From Anaeroplasmataceae bacterium (GTDB taxonomy: Bacteria; Bacillota_I; Bacilli_A; Acholeplasmatales; JAEDCM01), in the NCBI GenBank assembly GCA_016294165.1, contig JAEDCM010000005.1:1-64000 (forward strand): a stretch of 64,000 nt of DNA, read 5' to 3'. The notes below the pieces were generated by a model. It worked only from the letters and a program-made list of their open reading frames with translations, was not told the origin of the DNA and searched no databases. Position 1 is the stretch's first letter; each line of letters starts with the position of its first letter. Both the position numbers and the translations under genes were made by a program. Shown piece by piece: positions 8,504 through 18,327 of this stretch.

Positions 8504-9139
8504 TTAATTCATTAATTCTGATGGATCTAAAAACTCATTTTCAGAATACAAAATTACCACATCAATATCAACCATATAATCATTTAATTTAAAAGAAATA
8601 TGATAATTTAATAATTTTTTTCCATCAATTTCAACTGAGATAGAAACATTTTCAGCCGCAATATTTGTGTTAAAGAAGCCATTTTCATCCTTTAGCATTC
8701 CATTAAAATTTGTTTTTGAAACAGTTAATAATTCAAAATCGCTATATGATAAATTGTAGTTTCGAGAAATATTTGAATCAATACTTCCAGTGGTCCAAAC
8801 TAAATCATTTCCCTCAATTACCCCAACCTCATTTGTGGTTTTATTATAATAACGATCAGTATTAGTAATTTCAAACATTTCTTCACTTGGAAATTCTGCT
8901 AGTGTTTTTTTCATCACAGATTCCTTTAAATATCCATTAAATGAGTGTACTGTAGTCTTTTCTTCACCAACAACGATTCCATTCTGTTTCATCGTAATAC
9001 TTGATTCGTAACCATAATCAGTAACAGAATTATAAAATACATCGCGAATTTTATCAAAATTTTCTTTCTTGACATTTTTTGCAGAACCACATCCAACAAG
9101 AGGAAGGATTATTAACAATAATACTAGTAGCTTTTTCAT
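8504..9139 (-). CDS. Predicted lipoprotein
   Basis: A 211-residue protein with a lipoprotein signal peptide: positive MKK, hydrophobic stretch and lipobox LVGC with the modified cysteine at residue 17. The mature part is beta-rich with the pattern of an LolA/outer-surface lipoprotein-like fold, but I recognise no family. Its ATG overlaps the stop of the giant surface gene by one base (TAATG) with GAAGGAGG upstream, so the two are translationally coupled. It is the last gene of the operon. Confidence 0.8.
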   Translation of the reverse strand: MKKLLVLLLIILPLVGCGSAKNVKKENFDKIRDVFYNSVTDYGYESSITMKQNGIVVGEEKTTVHSFNGYLKESVMKKTLAEFPSEEMFEITNTDRYYNKTTNEVGVIEGNDLVWTTGSIDSNISRNYNLSYSDFELLTVSKTNFNGMLKDENGFFNTNIAAENVSISVEIDGKKLLNYHISFKLNDYMVDIDVVILYSENEFLDPSELMN

Positions 9140-12100
9140 TATTCCGCCTCCTTCTTCTTTTTGAAAATTACAAATCCCGGAATTAACGGAATGCCAATCA
9201 TGATTCCAGCCATCGCAATTTTTCTTACTGTATTAGATGCCGTATCATTTGCTTCTTTTACATTTGTAAATGCATCATTTACATTTGTGACATATTGATT
9301 ATATTTTGAAATTAAATCATTGTAATCGTCATTATTTAAAGCAGATCGATCAGATTGATTTGTACGACTAATCATTTCTTTAATTTCTTTTAAAGTTTCA
9401 AATAAATCTAATCCTTCAACACCATTTGAATTGTTAATCTTTTCATTTACAACATCGACACTTAAATATGTCTTAACATTAAAGCTTAAAGTGTTTGATT
9501 CATTATAGTTACTATCCTCTAAAACCTTACAATAAACTGTGTATGTTTGTTCATCATCTAGTTTATTAGTTTCGCTTACAAAACTAATATTATCAATACT
9601 AATAACACAATCACCAACACTATAGAATTTATTATTTCTAACCTCAACAAAGTCAAATGAGAATCCATCAATTACTCTATTTGCTTTATTAATGTTAAAT
9701 GTAACGCTCTTAGTTCCTTGGGCATAAACTGAATCAATTGTAATAATTGCTGTATAATTTCCAGCCTCTGTTGGAGGAATAATTGAATCATATTCTACAC
9801 CACCGAAAGTTTCTCCAACATAGTTAACAGTATAATCTAATGTTAAGCTATCATTAATCGTTACAGTTGGATATTGAATAACTCCATTGTATGTAAATTC
9901 AACATTAGAAACAACTATATTATTCTCAGAAACATTCTTCTTAGTAACGCTTAAATTACCATTTACAATTTCTTTTATTTCATAATTTGCAGATGATGTA
10001 AATGTTGCAGTTATCGCATTTTCATAATCTCCGATGGCAATATAACTACCATCAAGCTTTACTCCAATCAAATTAACATCTGTATAATTTACAACATTAG
10101 AGTCATTATTTTTTATACCCTCAACTTTAAATGTAATATTATTATTAAATGCTTCCTGATATTCTAATTTAGCACTATCAATTAAAATTTGAAGACTAGC
10201 TTTTGTAATTGTATATTTAGCATTATTTAATGTGATATTATAATTATCATTTGATGCTGTAATTGTAATATCATATTCTCCTACATTTGAAGTGCTTGTA
10301 GCTGTTGTAGCTAAATTGATATTTAAATTATCACTACCAATAATACTTCCTGATGTAGTATAATCTAAATCTACAATAGTATCTCCATATACTGAAGTTT
10401 TGTCATTTGCACTAATTGTAATTGCACGTTTTGTAATTGTATATGTAGCATTATTTAATGTAATATCATAATTATCATTTGATGCACTAATTGTAATAGG
10501 ATATGTTCCTACATTTGATGTGCTTGTAGCTTCTGTAGCTAAATTGATATTTAAATCATCATTATTAAAAATGCTTCCTGATGTAATGTCATAACTTAAT
10601 GTCGCAATTAAATCTCCATATACTGAAGTTTGATTTTTTGCTGTTAAAGTAATTGCAGCTTTATTCATAACAATTTCTTTTGTCGCATTACTTGAAATTA
10701 CATAGTTTCCATCAGTTATGCTCGCAACAAATTCATAAGTACCAGCATTTTTAAATTCACTAATATTTAATGTTACTTTTATATCTAAACCGTTTATATC
10801 TTTATATTTAGCAGTAACACTTAAAATTTGATTTGTTCCATTATATGTATAAGATTCACTTGCATCCCATACAATTTCTACACCTTTTTGTTTAATTGTG
10901 TATGTAGCATTATTTAATGTGATTGCATAATTATTATTTGATGCACTAATTGTAATAGCATATTCTCCTACACTTGATGTGCTTAAAGCTTCTGTAGATA
11001 AATTGATATTTAAATCATCATTATTAAAAATGCTTCCTGATGTAATATCATAATTTAATGTCGCAATTAAATCTCCATATACTGAAGTTTGATTTTTTGC
11101 TGTTAAAGTAATTGCAGCTTTATTCATAACAATTTCTTTTGTCGCATTACTTGAAATTACATAGTTTCCATCAGTTATGCTCGCAACAAATTCATAAGTA
11201 CCAGCATTTTTAAATTCACTAATATTTAATGTTGCTTCTTTATCTAAACCGTTAATATCTGTATATTTAGCAGAAACACTTAAAATTTGATTTGTTCCAT
11301 TATATGTATAAGATTCACTTGTATTCCATACAATTTCTACACCTTTTTGTGTAATTTCATATCTAGCATCTTCTAATTTTATTGCATAATTTTCATTTGA
11401 TGCTGTAATTGTAATATCATATGTTCCTACATTTGAAGTGCTTGTAGCTTCTGTGGATAATTTGATATTTAAATTATCACTACCAACAATACTTCCTGAT
11501 GTAATATTATAATCTAAATCTAAAATTGTATCTCCATATACTGAAGTTTTACCATTTGCTGTTAAAGTGATTGCACGTTTTGAAACACTAAGATCAAATG
11601 TGCTTTCTTTTTCAAAATAATCAGGAGTTTCTGCAGAAATAACTGTTAAAACAAAATCTCCAGATTTAATGATTGTTAATATATTTCCTGAAATACTAAC
11701 AACATCATTATTAACTGAATATGTAAATGAAGCCCCTGAATTATTACTGAAATATTCATTTAAATCAATACTTGCCCCACCATACTCTAATGAAATATTT
11801 CCATCATAAGTTATTGAAGTATCATTTTTGCTTAGTAGAGTAACAGTTTTAAAAGAAACACTTGATGCATTGTAATATTCGTTTTCTGGGTAATAAACAT
11901 AAACAGTATATTCTCCACCAACGTCTAAACCTGTAAATGTATTATTATCTTGATAAGTTACTCCATCCAAACTATATTTAGCATTAATTATATTAATTTG
12001 AATAGTTGTAACTCCTAGAATAACCGCATTATCAGCTTCTAAATCTGGTGCTGAAAGTGTTCCTTTATTTATTGTATAAACTGTTGTACTTAACGTAATA

Positions 12101-15100
12101 TTATAGTTTGTATTATTGCTTAAAATTGATAAAACATTTTCACCGATAACTAATTCAGTTGAACTACTAATATTAAATACAATATTTAAATCATCACTAT
12201 TAACAATGTTTCCAGATGTAACATCGTAATTTAAGTTAAATTCTTCACCATAATTTGATACTGGATTAGTTAAGCTAATTGTAATTGCACGTTTTGTAAT
12301 TGTATATGTAGCATTATTTAATGTGACATCATAATTAGCATTTGATGCACTAATTGTAATATCATATATTCCTACATTTGAAGTGCTTGTAGCTGTTGTA
12401 GCTAAATTGATATTTAAATCATCACTATTAACAATACTTCCTGATGTAATATTATAATCTAAATCTACAATTGTATCTCCATATACTGAAGTTTTACCAT
12501 TTGCACTAATTGTAATTGCACGTTTTGTAATTGTATATTTAGCATTATTTAATGTGACTGCATAATTATCATTTGATGCACTAATTGTAATATCATATTC
12601 TCCTACATTTGATGTGCTTGTAGCTGTTGTAGCTAAATTAATATTTAAATTATCACTACCAACAATACTTCCTGATGTAATATCATAACTTAATGTCGCA
12701 ATTAAATCTCCATATACTGAAGTTTTATCATTTGCACTAATTGTGATTGCACGTTTTGCTACATCAAAGCTACATGTTGGGGAGTTTAGCCATACAATAT
12801 CATTAATATTAAAATTAGAAACGGTCGCAGTATATGTGCCTGCATTGATAATATCTGTTATGACATTACTTGAACTATCCTTATATGTAATATCATATGT
12901 TTCTCCGCCAAGATATGCACTGAAATCCTCTTCTGTAATCTTTTGTCCATCATACACAGGATTATTATTAATAAATTCAATTTCTTTTACCGAAAGAATA
13001 TGTTTAATTTTATAATTATAATTCGATTTATTTAATAACAATATTGATTTAACCTCATCATCAATAACTTGATTATAATATAACGATTTAGTTGTTCCTA
13101 CATCAATACTATTAGCATTATCAGCACCAATTTGTTCAACGTAATCACCATTTTCATCAAGTGAAATAGCTACACCATCTAAAACAAAATTAGTATTATT
13201 AGCATAAGTTGAATCAAAATCTAAGGTTAAGTAATTCTTATTACCAGTTAAAACTGATGAAACAGATTTTGATGTTCCAATATATCCATAAAGCAATCCA
13301 ACTTTTGTGTTACCACTGACATTTCCATAATTATTGCTTGATGTTAAAGTAATCGCCCCTTCATAGCTGTTTTTATTTGAATTTCCACCATAAAAACTTC
13401 CTACATTAGTTTTCCCACTAATATTACCATAATTATTACATGAACTTATTGTAATAACCCCATCTGAATACTGTTTTACCGCCTCAGAATTAAAAACATT
13501 ATATACATCTGTGCCTGATGTTAAATTTTTCGGATGCTGAGATATTGAAAGAAGTCCCGATACATATGCTTCACCACTAACGTTTGCATAATTGTTGCAG
13601 TTATTAATATTAATCTTAACATAACGATAAGGATTAACTGTTGCATATGCAGTAGTTATAAGCACTGATTTACTCATTGCCTGACCATCAGGAGTATATG
13701 CATCAAACATCGCAACTAATCCTGCAACTCGATCTTTTCCTTTAATATTTCCACTAATATTAATTCCTTGGATTAATACCTCTTCAAAACTACTTGGTGT
13801 ATTAATTTGATATGAACCACCTATTTTAAGTTTTTCTCTTGTAAATTGTGCTGCATCACTCGCACAAGCAATAAATCCAACTAAACGACCTTTTTCAAAG
13901 TTCCAATTGACATTAATATTTGAACCTTCTCCAACATAATTTCCTCGAATTGGCTTTAATTCTGTAAATCCAAAACCAGTAAAATTAGGTCTTGTTGTCA
14001 TATCATAATTTGTTGCTGACATATAAACATTTGTATTTAATACATCAACACCAGTCTTATAAAAATAACTAGAATTAGTAAATCCACCATTTACCATTTG
14101 ACTAATGAAATCTAACTCTTCTTCATTACTAGCTGTAACATAAGAAGCAGTAACACCATTATAAGTTTTATTTGTTCCACTTGTAAATTTTGTTAAAAGG
14201 TCTGAACTATATGTATATTCATCTGTTAAATTATCAAAATCAATTGAAGCCGATGCTCTATATAGAGAATTAGCCTTATCATATGAATGCCATACATAAT
14301 ATCTATTATTTGGACATTTAATCAAAAATGATGCTCCTGTATAATTATGAACAACATCTCCAGTCATTGATGAAATATCCGTAATACCATCCACAACTTT
14401 AACTTTATAAACAACCTTTACACCAGTCTTTCCAGTAACATCATCAGTATATGCTTCTGAGTTTACTAGTGAATAATGGTTGCTCTCACAGTTACCAACA
14501 TTAACAACTGGATTAGAAGTTGCCCCATAAAATATCAAAGTGTAATACGTATAACATTCGGTATATTCTGCCATTGATCCACATGAAATAGATATGCTAG
14601 TACCAATATTTGCTACCGTATCCTTTTGAAAATATCCAAAAAATGCTCCTACATAAGGATAATTATTATCATAATTTCCAGTTATTTGTACATTTCCATA
14701 ATTTGCACAATTTGAATATGTAAAATCAGTTGCATCATTATCAGTACTAGAAGTTTGCCCTTTAGCAGGCCATCCAACAACGCCACCCGCAAGACATACT
14801 GATTTAACAGTACCATAATTAATACAATTAGATAAACTTCCAGTATTAGCGTAGCCAACAATTCCACCTGCATTACTTGAAGAACAAGTAATATTAGCAT
14901 AATTTATGCAGTTAGACATTGATCCATTTAAAAATTTACCCGCAATTCCACCAATGTAAGATCCACCATTAATTTCACCTTTAATTATTACATTAGAAAT
15001 CGTTGCCCCATCACAGCTGACAAATAAACCAGCAGTTGCTTTACTTAATGTAATTGTTTTATTACCTCCATCAAACGTTCCTGCAAAATTTTTAATACCT

Positions 15101-15360
15101 GACCATGAGCTTACTACGATATCTGAAGTAACCAAATAAGAAGCCGTTGCGGATGTCTGGCCATTAACAGTCCCTCCACTATTAATAGCTGTTAAAACAT
15201 TAGTCAAGTCATCACTTGTATTAATTGTGATTTGTCCCGTTGTTTCAGCACCACTAGTTGTAACATCTGTTGCCTTGATTTTTGTAATACTATTCTTCAA
15301 AAAACAGATTGATAAAACAATCAAAACTAAAAGATAAGGAATCTTTCTTATTTTTTTCAT
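9139..15360 (-). CDS. Giant GLUG/MBG repeat surface protein
   Basis: A 2073-residue secreted, membrane-anchored protein. A signal peptide (residues 1-30) is followed by GLUG-type repeats with the pattern NCINYGxV and GGIVGxA (about 110-260, again 600-760). From about residue 870 there are at least seven MBG-type repeats with the core TSVYGD, SNVGxYxITISASNxNY and a TITKRAIT linker, interspersed with Ig-like or cadherin-like and YDG-type segments. The C-terminus has a transmembrane helix (AGIMIGIPLIPGFVIF) and the basic tail KKKKEAE; there is no LPXTG motif. Such proteins are adhesins or surface-layer components. It lies between another surface protein and a lipoprotein, behind an ABC transporter. 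Confidence 0.88.
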   Translation of the reverse strand: MKKIRKIPYLLVLIVLSICFLKNSITKIKATDVTTSGAETTGQITINTSDDLTNVLTAINSGGTVNGQTSATASYLVTSDIVVSSWSGIKNFAGTFDGGNKTITLSKATAGLFVSCDGATISNVIIKGEINGGSYIGGIAGKFLNGSMSNCINYANITCSSSNAGGIVGYANTGSLSNCINYGTVKSVCLAGGVVGWPAKGQTSSTDNDATDFTYSNCANYGNVQITGNYDNNYPYVGAFFGYFQKDTVANIGTSISISCGSMAEYTECYTYYTLIFYGATSNPVVNVGNCESNHYSLVNSEAYTDDVTGKTGVKVVYKVKVVDGITDISSMTGDVVHNYTGASFLIKCPNNRYYVWHSYDKANSLYRASASIDFDNLTDEYTYSSDLLTKFTSGTNKTYNGVTASYVTASNEEELDFISQMVNGGFTNSSYFYKTGVDVLNTNVYMSATNYDMTTRPNFTGFGFTELKPIRGNYVGEGSNINVNWNFEKGRLVGFIACASDAAQFTREKLKIGGSYQINTPSSFEEVLIQGINISGNIKGKDRVAGLVAMFDAYTPDGQAMSKSVLITTAYATVNPYRYVKININNCNNYANVSGEAYVSGLLSISQHPKNLTSGTDVYNVFNSEAVKQYSDGVITISSCNNYGNISGKTNVGSFYGGNSNKNSYEGAITLTSSNNYGNVSGNTKVGLLYGYIGTSKSVSSVLTGNKNYLTLDFDSTYANNTNFVLDGVAISLDENGDYVEQIGADNANSIDVGTTKSLYYNQVIDDEVKSILLLNKSNYNYKIKHILSVKEIEFINNNPVYDGQKITEEDFSAYLGGETYDITYKDSSSNVITDIINAGTYTATVSNFNINDIVWLNSPTCSFDVAKRAITISANDKTSVYGDLIATLSYDITSGSIVGSDNLNINLATTATSTSNVGEYDITISASNDNYAVTLNNAKYTITKRAITISANGKTSVYGDTIVDLDYNITSGSIVNSDDLNINLATTATSTSNVGIYDITISASNANYDVTLNNATYTITKRAITISLTNPVSNYGEEFNLNYDVTSGNIVNSDDLNIVFNISSSTELVIGENVLSILSNNTNYNITLSTTVYTINKGTLSAPDLEADNAVILGVTTIQINIINAKYSLDGVTYQDNNTFTGLDVGGEYTVYVYYPENEYYNASSVSFKTVTLLSKNDTSITYDGNISLEYGGASIDLNEYFSNNSGASFTYSVNNDVVSISGNILTIIKSGDFVLTVISAETPDYFEKESTFDLSVSKRAITLTANGKTSVYGDTILDLDYNITSGSIVGSDNLNIKLSTEATSTSNVGTYDITITASNENYAIKLEDARYEITQKGVEIVWNTSESYTYNGTNQILSVSAKYTDINGLDKEATLNISEFKNAGTYEFVASITDGNYVISSNATKEIVMNKAAITLTAKNQTSVYGDLIATLNYDITSGSIFNNDDLNINLSTEALSTSSVGEYAITISASNNNYAITLNNATYTIKQKGVEIVWDASESYTYNGTNQILSVTAKYKDINGLDIKVTLNISEFKNAGTYEFVASITDGNYVISSNATKEIVMNKAAITLTAKNQTSVYGDLIATLSYDITSGSIFNNDDLNINLATEATSTSNVGTYPITISASNDNYDITLNNATYTITKRAITISANDKTSVYGDTIVDLDYTTSGSIIGSDNLNINLATTATSTSNVGEYDITITASNDNYNITLNNAKYTITKASLQILIDSAKLEYQEAFNNNITFKVEGIKNNDSNVVNYTDVNLIGVKLDGSYIAIGDYENAITATFTSSANYEIKEIVNGNLSVTKKNVSENNIVVSNVEFTYNGVIQYPTVTINDSLTLDYTVNYVGETFGGVEYDSIIPPTEAGNYTAIITIDSVYAQGTKSVTFNINKANRVIDGFSFDFVEVRNNKFYSVGDCVISIDNISFVSETNKLDDEQTYTVYCKVLEDSNYNESNTLSFNVKTYLSVDVVNEKINNSNGVEGLDLFETLKEIKEMISRTNQSDRSALNNDDYNDLISKYNQYVTNVNDAFTNVKEANDTASNTVRKIAMAGIMIGIPLIPGFVIFKKKKEAE
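10596..10774. repeat. Direct repeat copy A inside the MBG gene
   Basis: About 179 nt that appear identical to 11055-11233, within a longer similar block of roughly 340 nt. The offset of 459 nt is exactly 153 codons, one MBG domain plus one linker domain. Confidence 0.85.
11055..11233. repeat. Direct repeat copy B inside the MBG gene
   Basis: Second copy of the 179-nt block at 10596-10774. Recombination between the two would remove or add 153 residues in frame. Confidence 0.85.
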
Positions 15361-15375
15361 TTTTTAAATCTCCCC

Positions 15376-18315
15376 TCACTCTTTATTGTCATATATCCAA
15401 TCATAAATCATTCCACTCAGCAAATCATTAGATTGATCTAAAGGTTTAAATGTTGAACGATTATCAAATAGATAAAATCTAAACTTTTCACTACCTGCTG
15501 CAGCCTCTAGAATTGCTGCATCTTCACTTTCTCTTAAAGCAATTTGATAGTATTTTAATTCTTCACTTGCATAATCATCAAAATTAATGTATGAATAATT
15601 CTTTCCACCACCAAAGATTGAAATAGCGTTATGAACGTAATCCTTACCATTATACACACTAACGATATTTTCATACTTGTCCGGATTACTTATTCTAACA
15701 TCCTTGATTACCTTACTAATATTAAATCTAATATTAAATATACTGTCGCTATCTTCTGGTAATAGGTTTTCTATCAATGTTGAGCTATCTAAAGCATCAA
15801 TATCAATCCAATTATAAAATTTAACTTGCCCCTCAAGATTCAATTTTACTCCATAACTTGTTTTTGCTAAATTAAACCAATATTTTAACATGTCTGGCCC
15901 ATAACTATAATATGCACCATCAAGCATTGGCCCTGAAAAGTGTGAATCTAATCCAATTGCAAAGATTCCACATGTCCTAAAAATACAATTCTTAATTGTT
16001 AAGAAGGTATTAATATAATCATTATCATATTGTGTTTTATCAGAAATACTATCGGCACTATTGATTGTCCAAATATTTCCTAGATATCCATCCAAATATG
16101 GCGATGGATTAGAATTATTCTCAGCATCATAATTTCCTTCAACAACCTTATTACTTCCAGCACGAATAATAAATTCACGAGCATAAGATAATATTGAAGC
16201 CTTTACTGAAACATTAATCTTTTCATCTGGATCTTCTGTTCCAAATATACGTAACACATTGCGACCATTCATCAAACGAGAATTAATAATATCAACATTA
16301 TTACCCAAAACCTCAACAGTTGTTCCAACATAATTTAAATGATTTAAATCCTCAACATTATCGCATGATTTCAAGATTACATTATCAATGCAAACATTAT
16401 CTCTAATCGCAAAGGAAATATTGTCTTGTCCCTTAACTGATACCATTGCCGATCCATCTTCAGTTAACGCAACAAAATTTAAAGGACCTCTAAATAAGGC
16501 ACTAGACTTTAGACTTTCAGTTTCATCTAAACCATAGGCGATATTATGAGCATTGATCATAAATCCATTTCCATAAACATTTTTTGTAAAATCAACTAAG
16601 ATCTTAACCTTAGCACTTTCTCTAGCCTCAACTTGCTCTCTTAACGTTAACTCTTGGTTAATATCCATTCCTTTCTTTAAACGATAAATATTCTCATAGA
16701 ATGTACTATCATAGGTAGTAACCATTTCTTTATATATTTTACCATTATAGTTAATTCCAAAATCAGTTATATCACTTTGGACAACTATCTCATAGCTATT
16801 ATTTGTCGCATTCATTAAATCACTATAACAATTAACATTTACACCATTTTTAATACATCTAACCTTCATCGTTGATTTTGAGTAATAACTACCATTAACC
16901 ATAAATCCAATAGTTAAATCAACGTATCCATCTTCACAAATGACAAGCTTACCATCTACAAATGAAGCTATATTATCATTGCTAGATGTCCACTTAAAAT
17001 ATGCATTTTTCACTGAATCACTAACATCGCTCTTTGTACTATATTTTAAAGCGAATGATGTATTAGTAAACACACCATTTGTAACATCATATTTTCCAAT
17101 AGCTAGTTCTTCTTTTATTCCATAAGAATTAGTTAGATTATCAATAGTAATAGTGTTAGGATATACAATTACATCAATTGTAATTGCCTCCACTGTAAAA
17201 TTGCTAGCACTAATTGTTAAAGATGTATAACCATAATCTAATCCAATGATTGTCAATTGATCATTAGCTGATTTTAAAACATTAATTATCGAATCATCAT
17301 ATTCAAGATTATAATCTAAAACAGCATCCTCCGGACTATAATCAAAATTAACTGTGGAATTACCACCCTTAATCATTGTGACAGAATCCGTATCAGCACT
17401 AAAATCAAAAATTTTGCTTGTCTTAGTAATTAAAACCTCTTTTGTAATAATCTCGCTTCCAACTGTTACCTTTATAATAACTGATGTTTCTATTTCATCA
17501 AGACTACTATCTAAATTAACACGACAACTATAAACATCCCCAACACTCTCAAACACTAAATTCTTTACCTTATCATCATAAACAAATTCAATATCATATT
17601 CAGATACCACATCGATTGTTGCAGTAAAGCGAACAGTATCAGTAATAGAATATAGATGATCACTGCTAACGCTAATTGCTCCATTAGACTTAACACTAAC
17701 CGATAATTCACTGTAGATTTCACTATTTTGATTAGATGTAACTCTAATTATTGATGTTCCCTTTGATAAAGCTTTTGCCACACCTTTACTAGAAATACTA
17801 ATAACATCTGGATTACTGCTTGTGTAGCTAACTGACTTATCTAGCGCATCACTAGGAGTAATAACCGAACTAAATCGAATTTGATCGCCAATATAAACAT
17901 TATTTAAATCAGCATCTGCAAAAAGCTTAATGCCACTTACTAATGTTGATGAAACATATACAATCACACTATCCGTATAACCACCATCAACACTTTGAAT
18001 AGTAACCTTAGCAACCCCATCCGACTTTGGAATAATCCTTCCATTATCAACATCAAGATTAGCTAGTTTCTCATCACCAACCTGGCTAACACTAAATGAA
18101 ACATCCTTCTTTTGTGCATTAATAGGATAAATCGCATAATCAATCTGATGAGTCTCATTATCATCAAGATTTAAATACACTACTTTATCATTTAATATTT
18201 CGATTTTGCTGACCGCAACCTCAACGATATTAGAAACTGTTTTAGTAGCGCTAAAAAGTATTAATATAGTTAGGATTGGTATAGTTAATATTAAAGCAAT
18301 TAACTTTTTGGCCAT
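15376..18315 (-). CDS. Secreted Big_2 / beta-helix surface protein
   Basis: A 979-residue secreted protein. An N-terminal hydrophobic segment (LIALILTIPILTILILFSA) acts as signal or anchor. At least two bacterial Ig-like (Big_2) domains follow, seen as SKIEILND...YPINAQKKDVSFS (35-110) and SGIKLFADAD...ITPSDALDKSVSYTSSNPDVISI (115-205), with less clear repeats to about 430. The region 550-780 resembles a right-handed parallel beta-helix (many VxxxxxNVxxxNSRLMNG-like turns). I start at the ATG at 18315 because AAGGGGTG lies 8 nt upstream. It lies 12 nt after the permease and 15 nt before the MBG gene. Confidence 0.8.
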   Translation of the reverse strand: MAKKLIALILTIPILTILILFSATKTVSNIVEVAVSKIEILNDKVVYLNLDDNETHQIDYAIYPINAQKKDVSFSVSQVGDEKLANLDVDNGRIIPKSDGVAKVTIQSVDGGYTDSVIVYVSSTLVSGIKLFADADLNNVYIGDQIRFSSVITPSDALDKSVSYTSSNPDVISISSKGVAKALSKGTSIIRVTSNQNSEIYSELSVSVKSNGAISVSSDHLYSITDTVRFTATIDVVSEYDIEFVYDDKVKNLVFESVGDVYSCRVNLDSSLDEIETSVIIKVTVGSEIITKEVLITKTSKIFDFSADTDSVTMIKGGNSTVNFDYSPEDAVLDYNLEYDDSIINVLKSANDQLTIIGLDYGYTSLTISASNFTVEAITIDVIVYPNTITIDNLTNSYGIKEELAIGKYDVTNGVFTNTSFALKYSTKSDVSDSVKNAYFKWTSSNDNIASFVDGKLVICEDGYVDLTIGFMVNGSYYSKSTMKVRCIKNGVNVNCYSDLMNATNNSYEIVVQSDITDFGINYNGKIYKEMVTTYDSTFYENIYRLKKGMDINQELTLREQVEARESAKVKILVDFTKNVYGNGFMINAHNIAYGLDETESLKSSALFRGPLNFVALTEDGSAMVSVKGQDNISFAIRDNVCIDNVILKSCDNVEDLNHLNYVGTTVEVLGNNVDIINSRLMNGRNVLRIFGTEDPDEKINVSVKASILSYAREFIIRAGSNKVVEGNYDAENNSNPSPYLDGYLGNIWTINSADSISDKTQYDNDYINTFLTIKNCIFRTCGIFAIGLDSHFSGPMLDGAYYSYGPDMLKYWFNLAKTSYGVKLNLEGQVKFYNWIDIDALDSSTLIENLLPEDSDSIFNIRFNISKVIKDVRISNPDKYENIVSVYNGKDYVHNAISIFGGGKNYSYINFDDYASEELKYYQIALRESEDAAILEAAAGSEKFRFYLFDNRSTFKPLDQSNDLLSGMIYDWIYDNKE

Positions 18316-18327
18316 ACAAATCACCCC

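Noticed and set aside
10200..12760. Regular repeats that could suggest a CRISPR or satellite array
   Set aside because: The units keep one open reading frame, are long (about 230 nt) and code for MBG domains; there are no short repeats with unique spacers.
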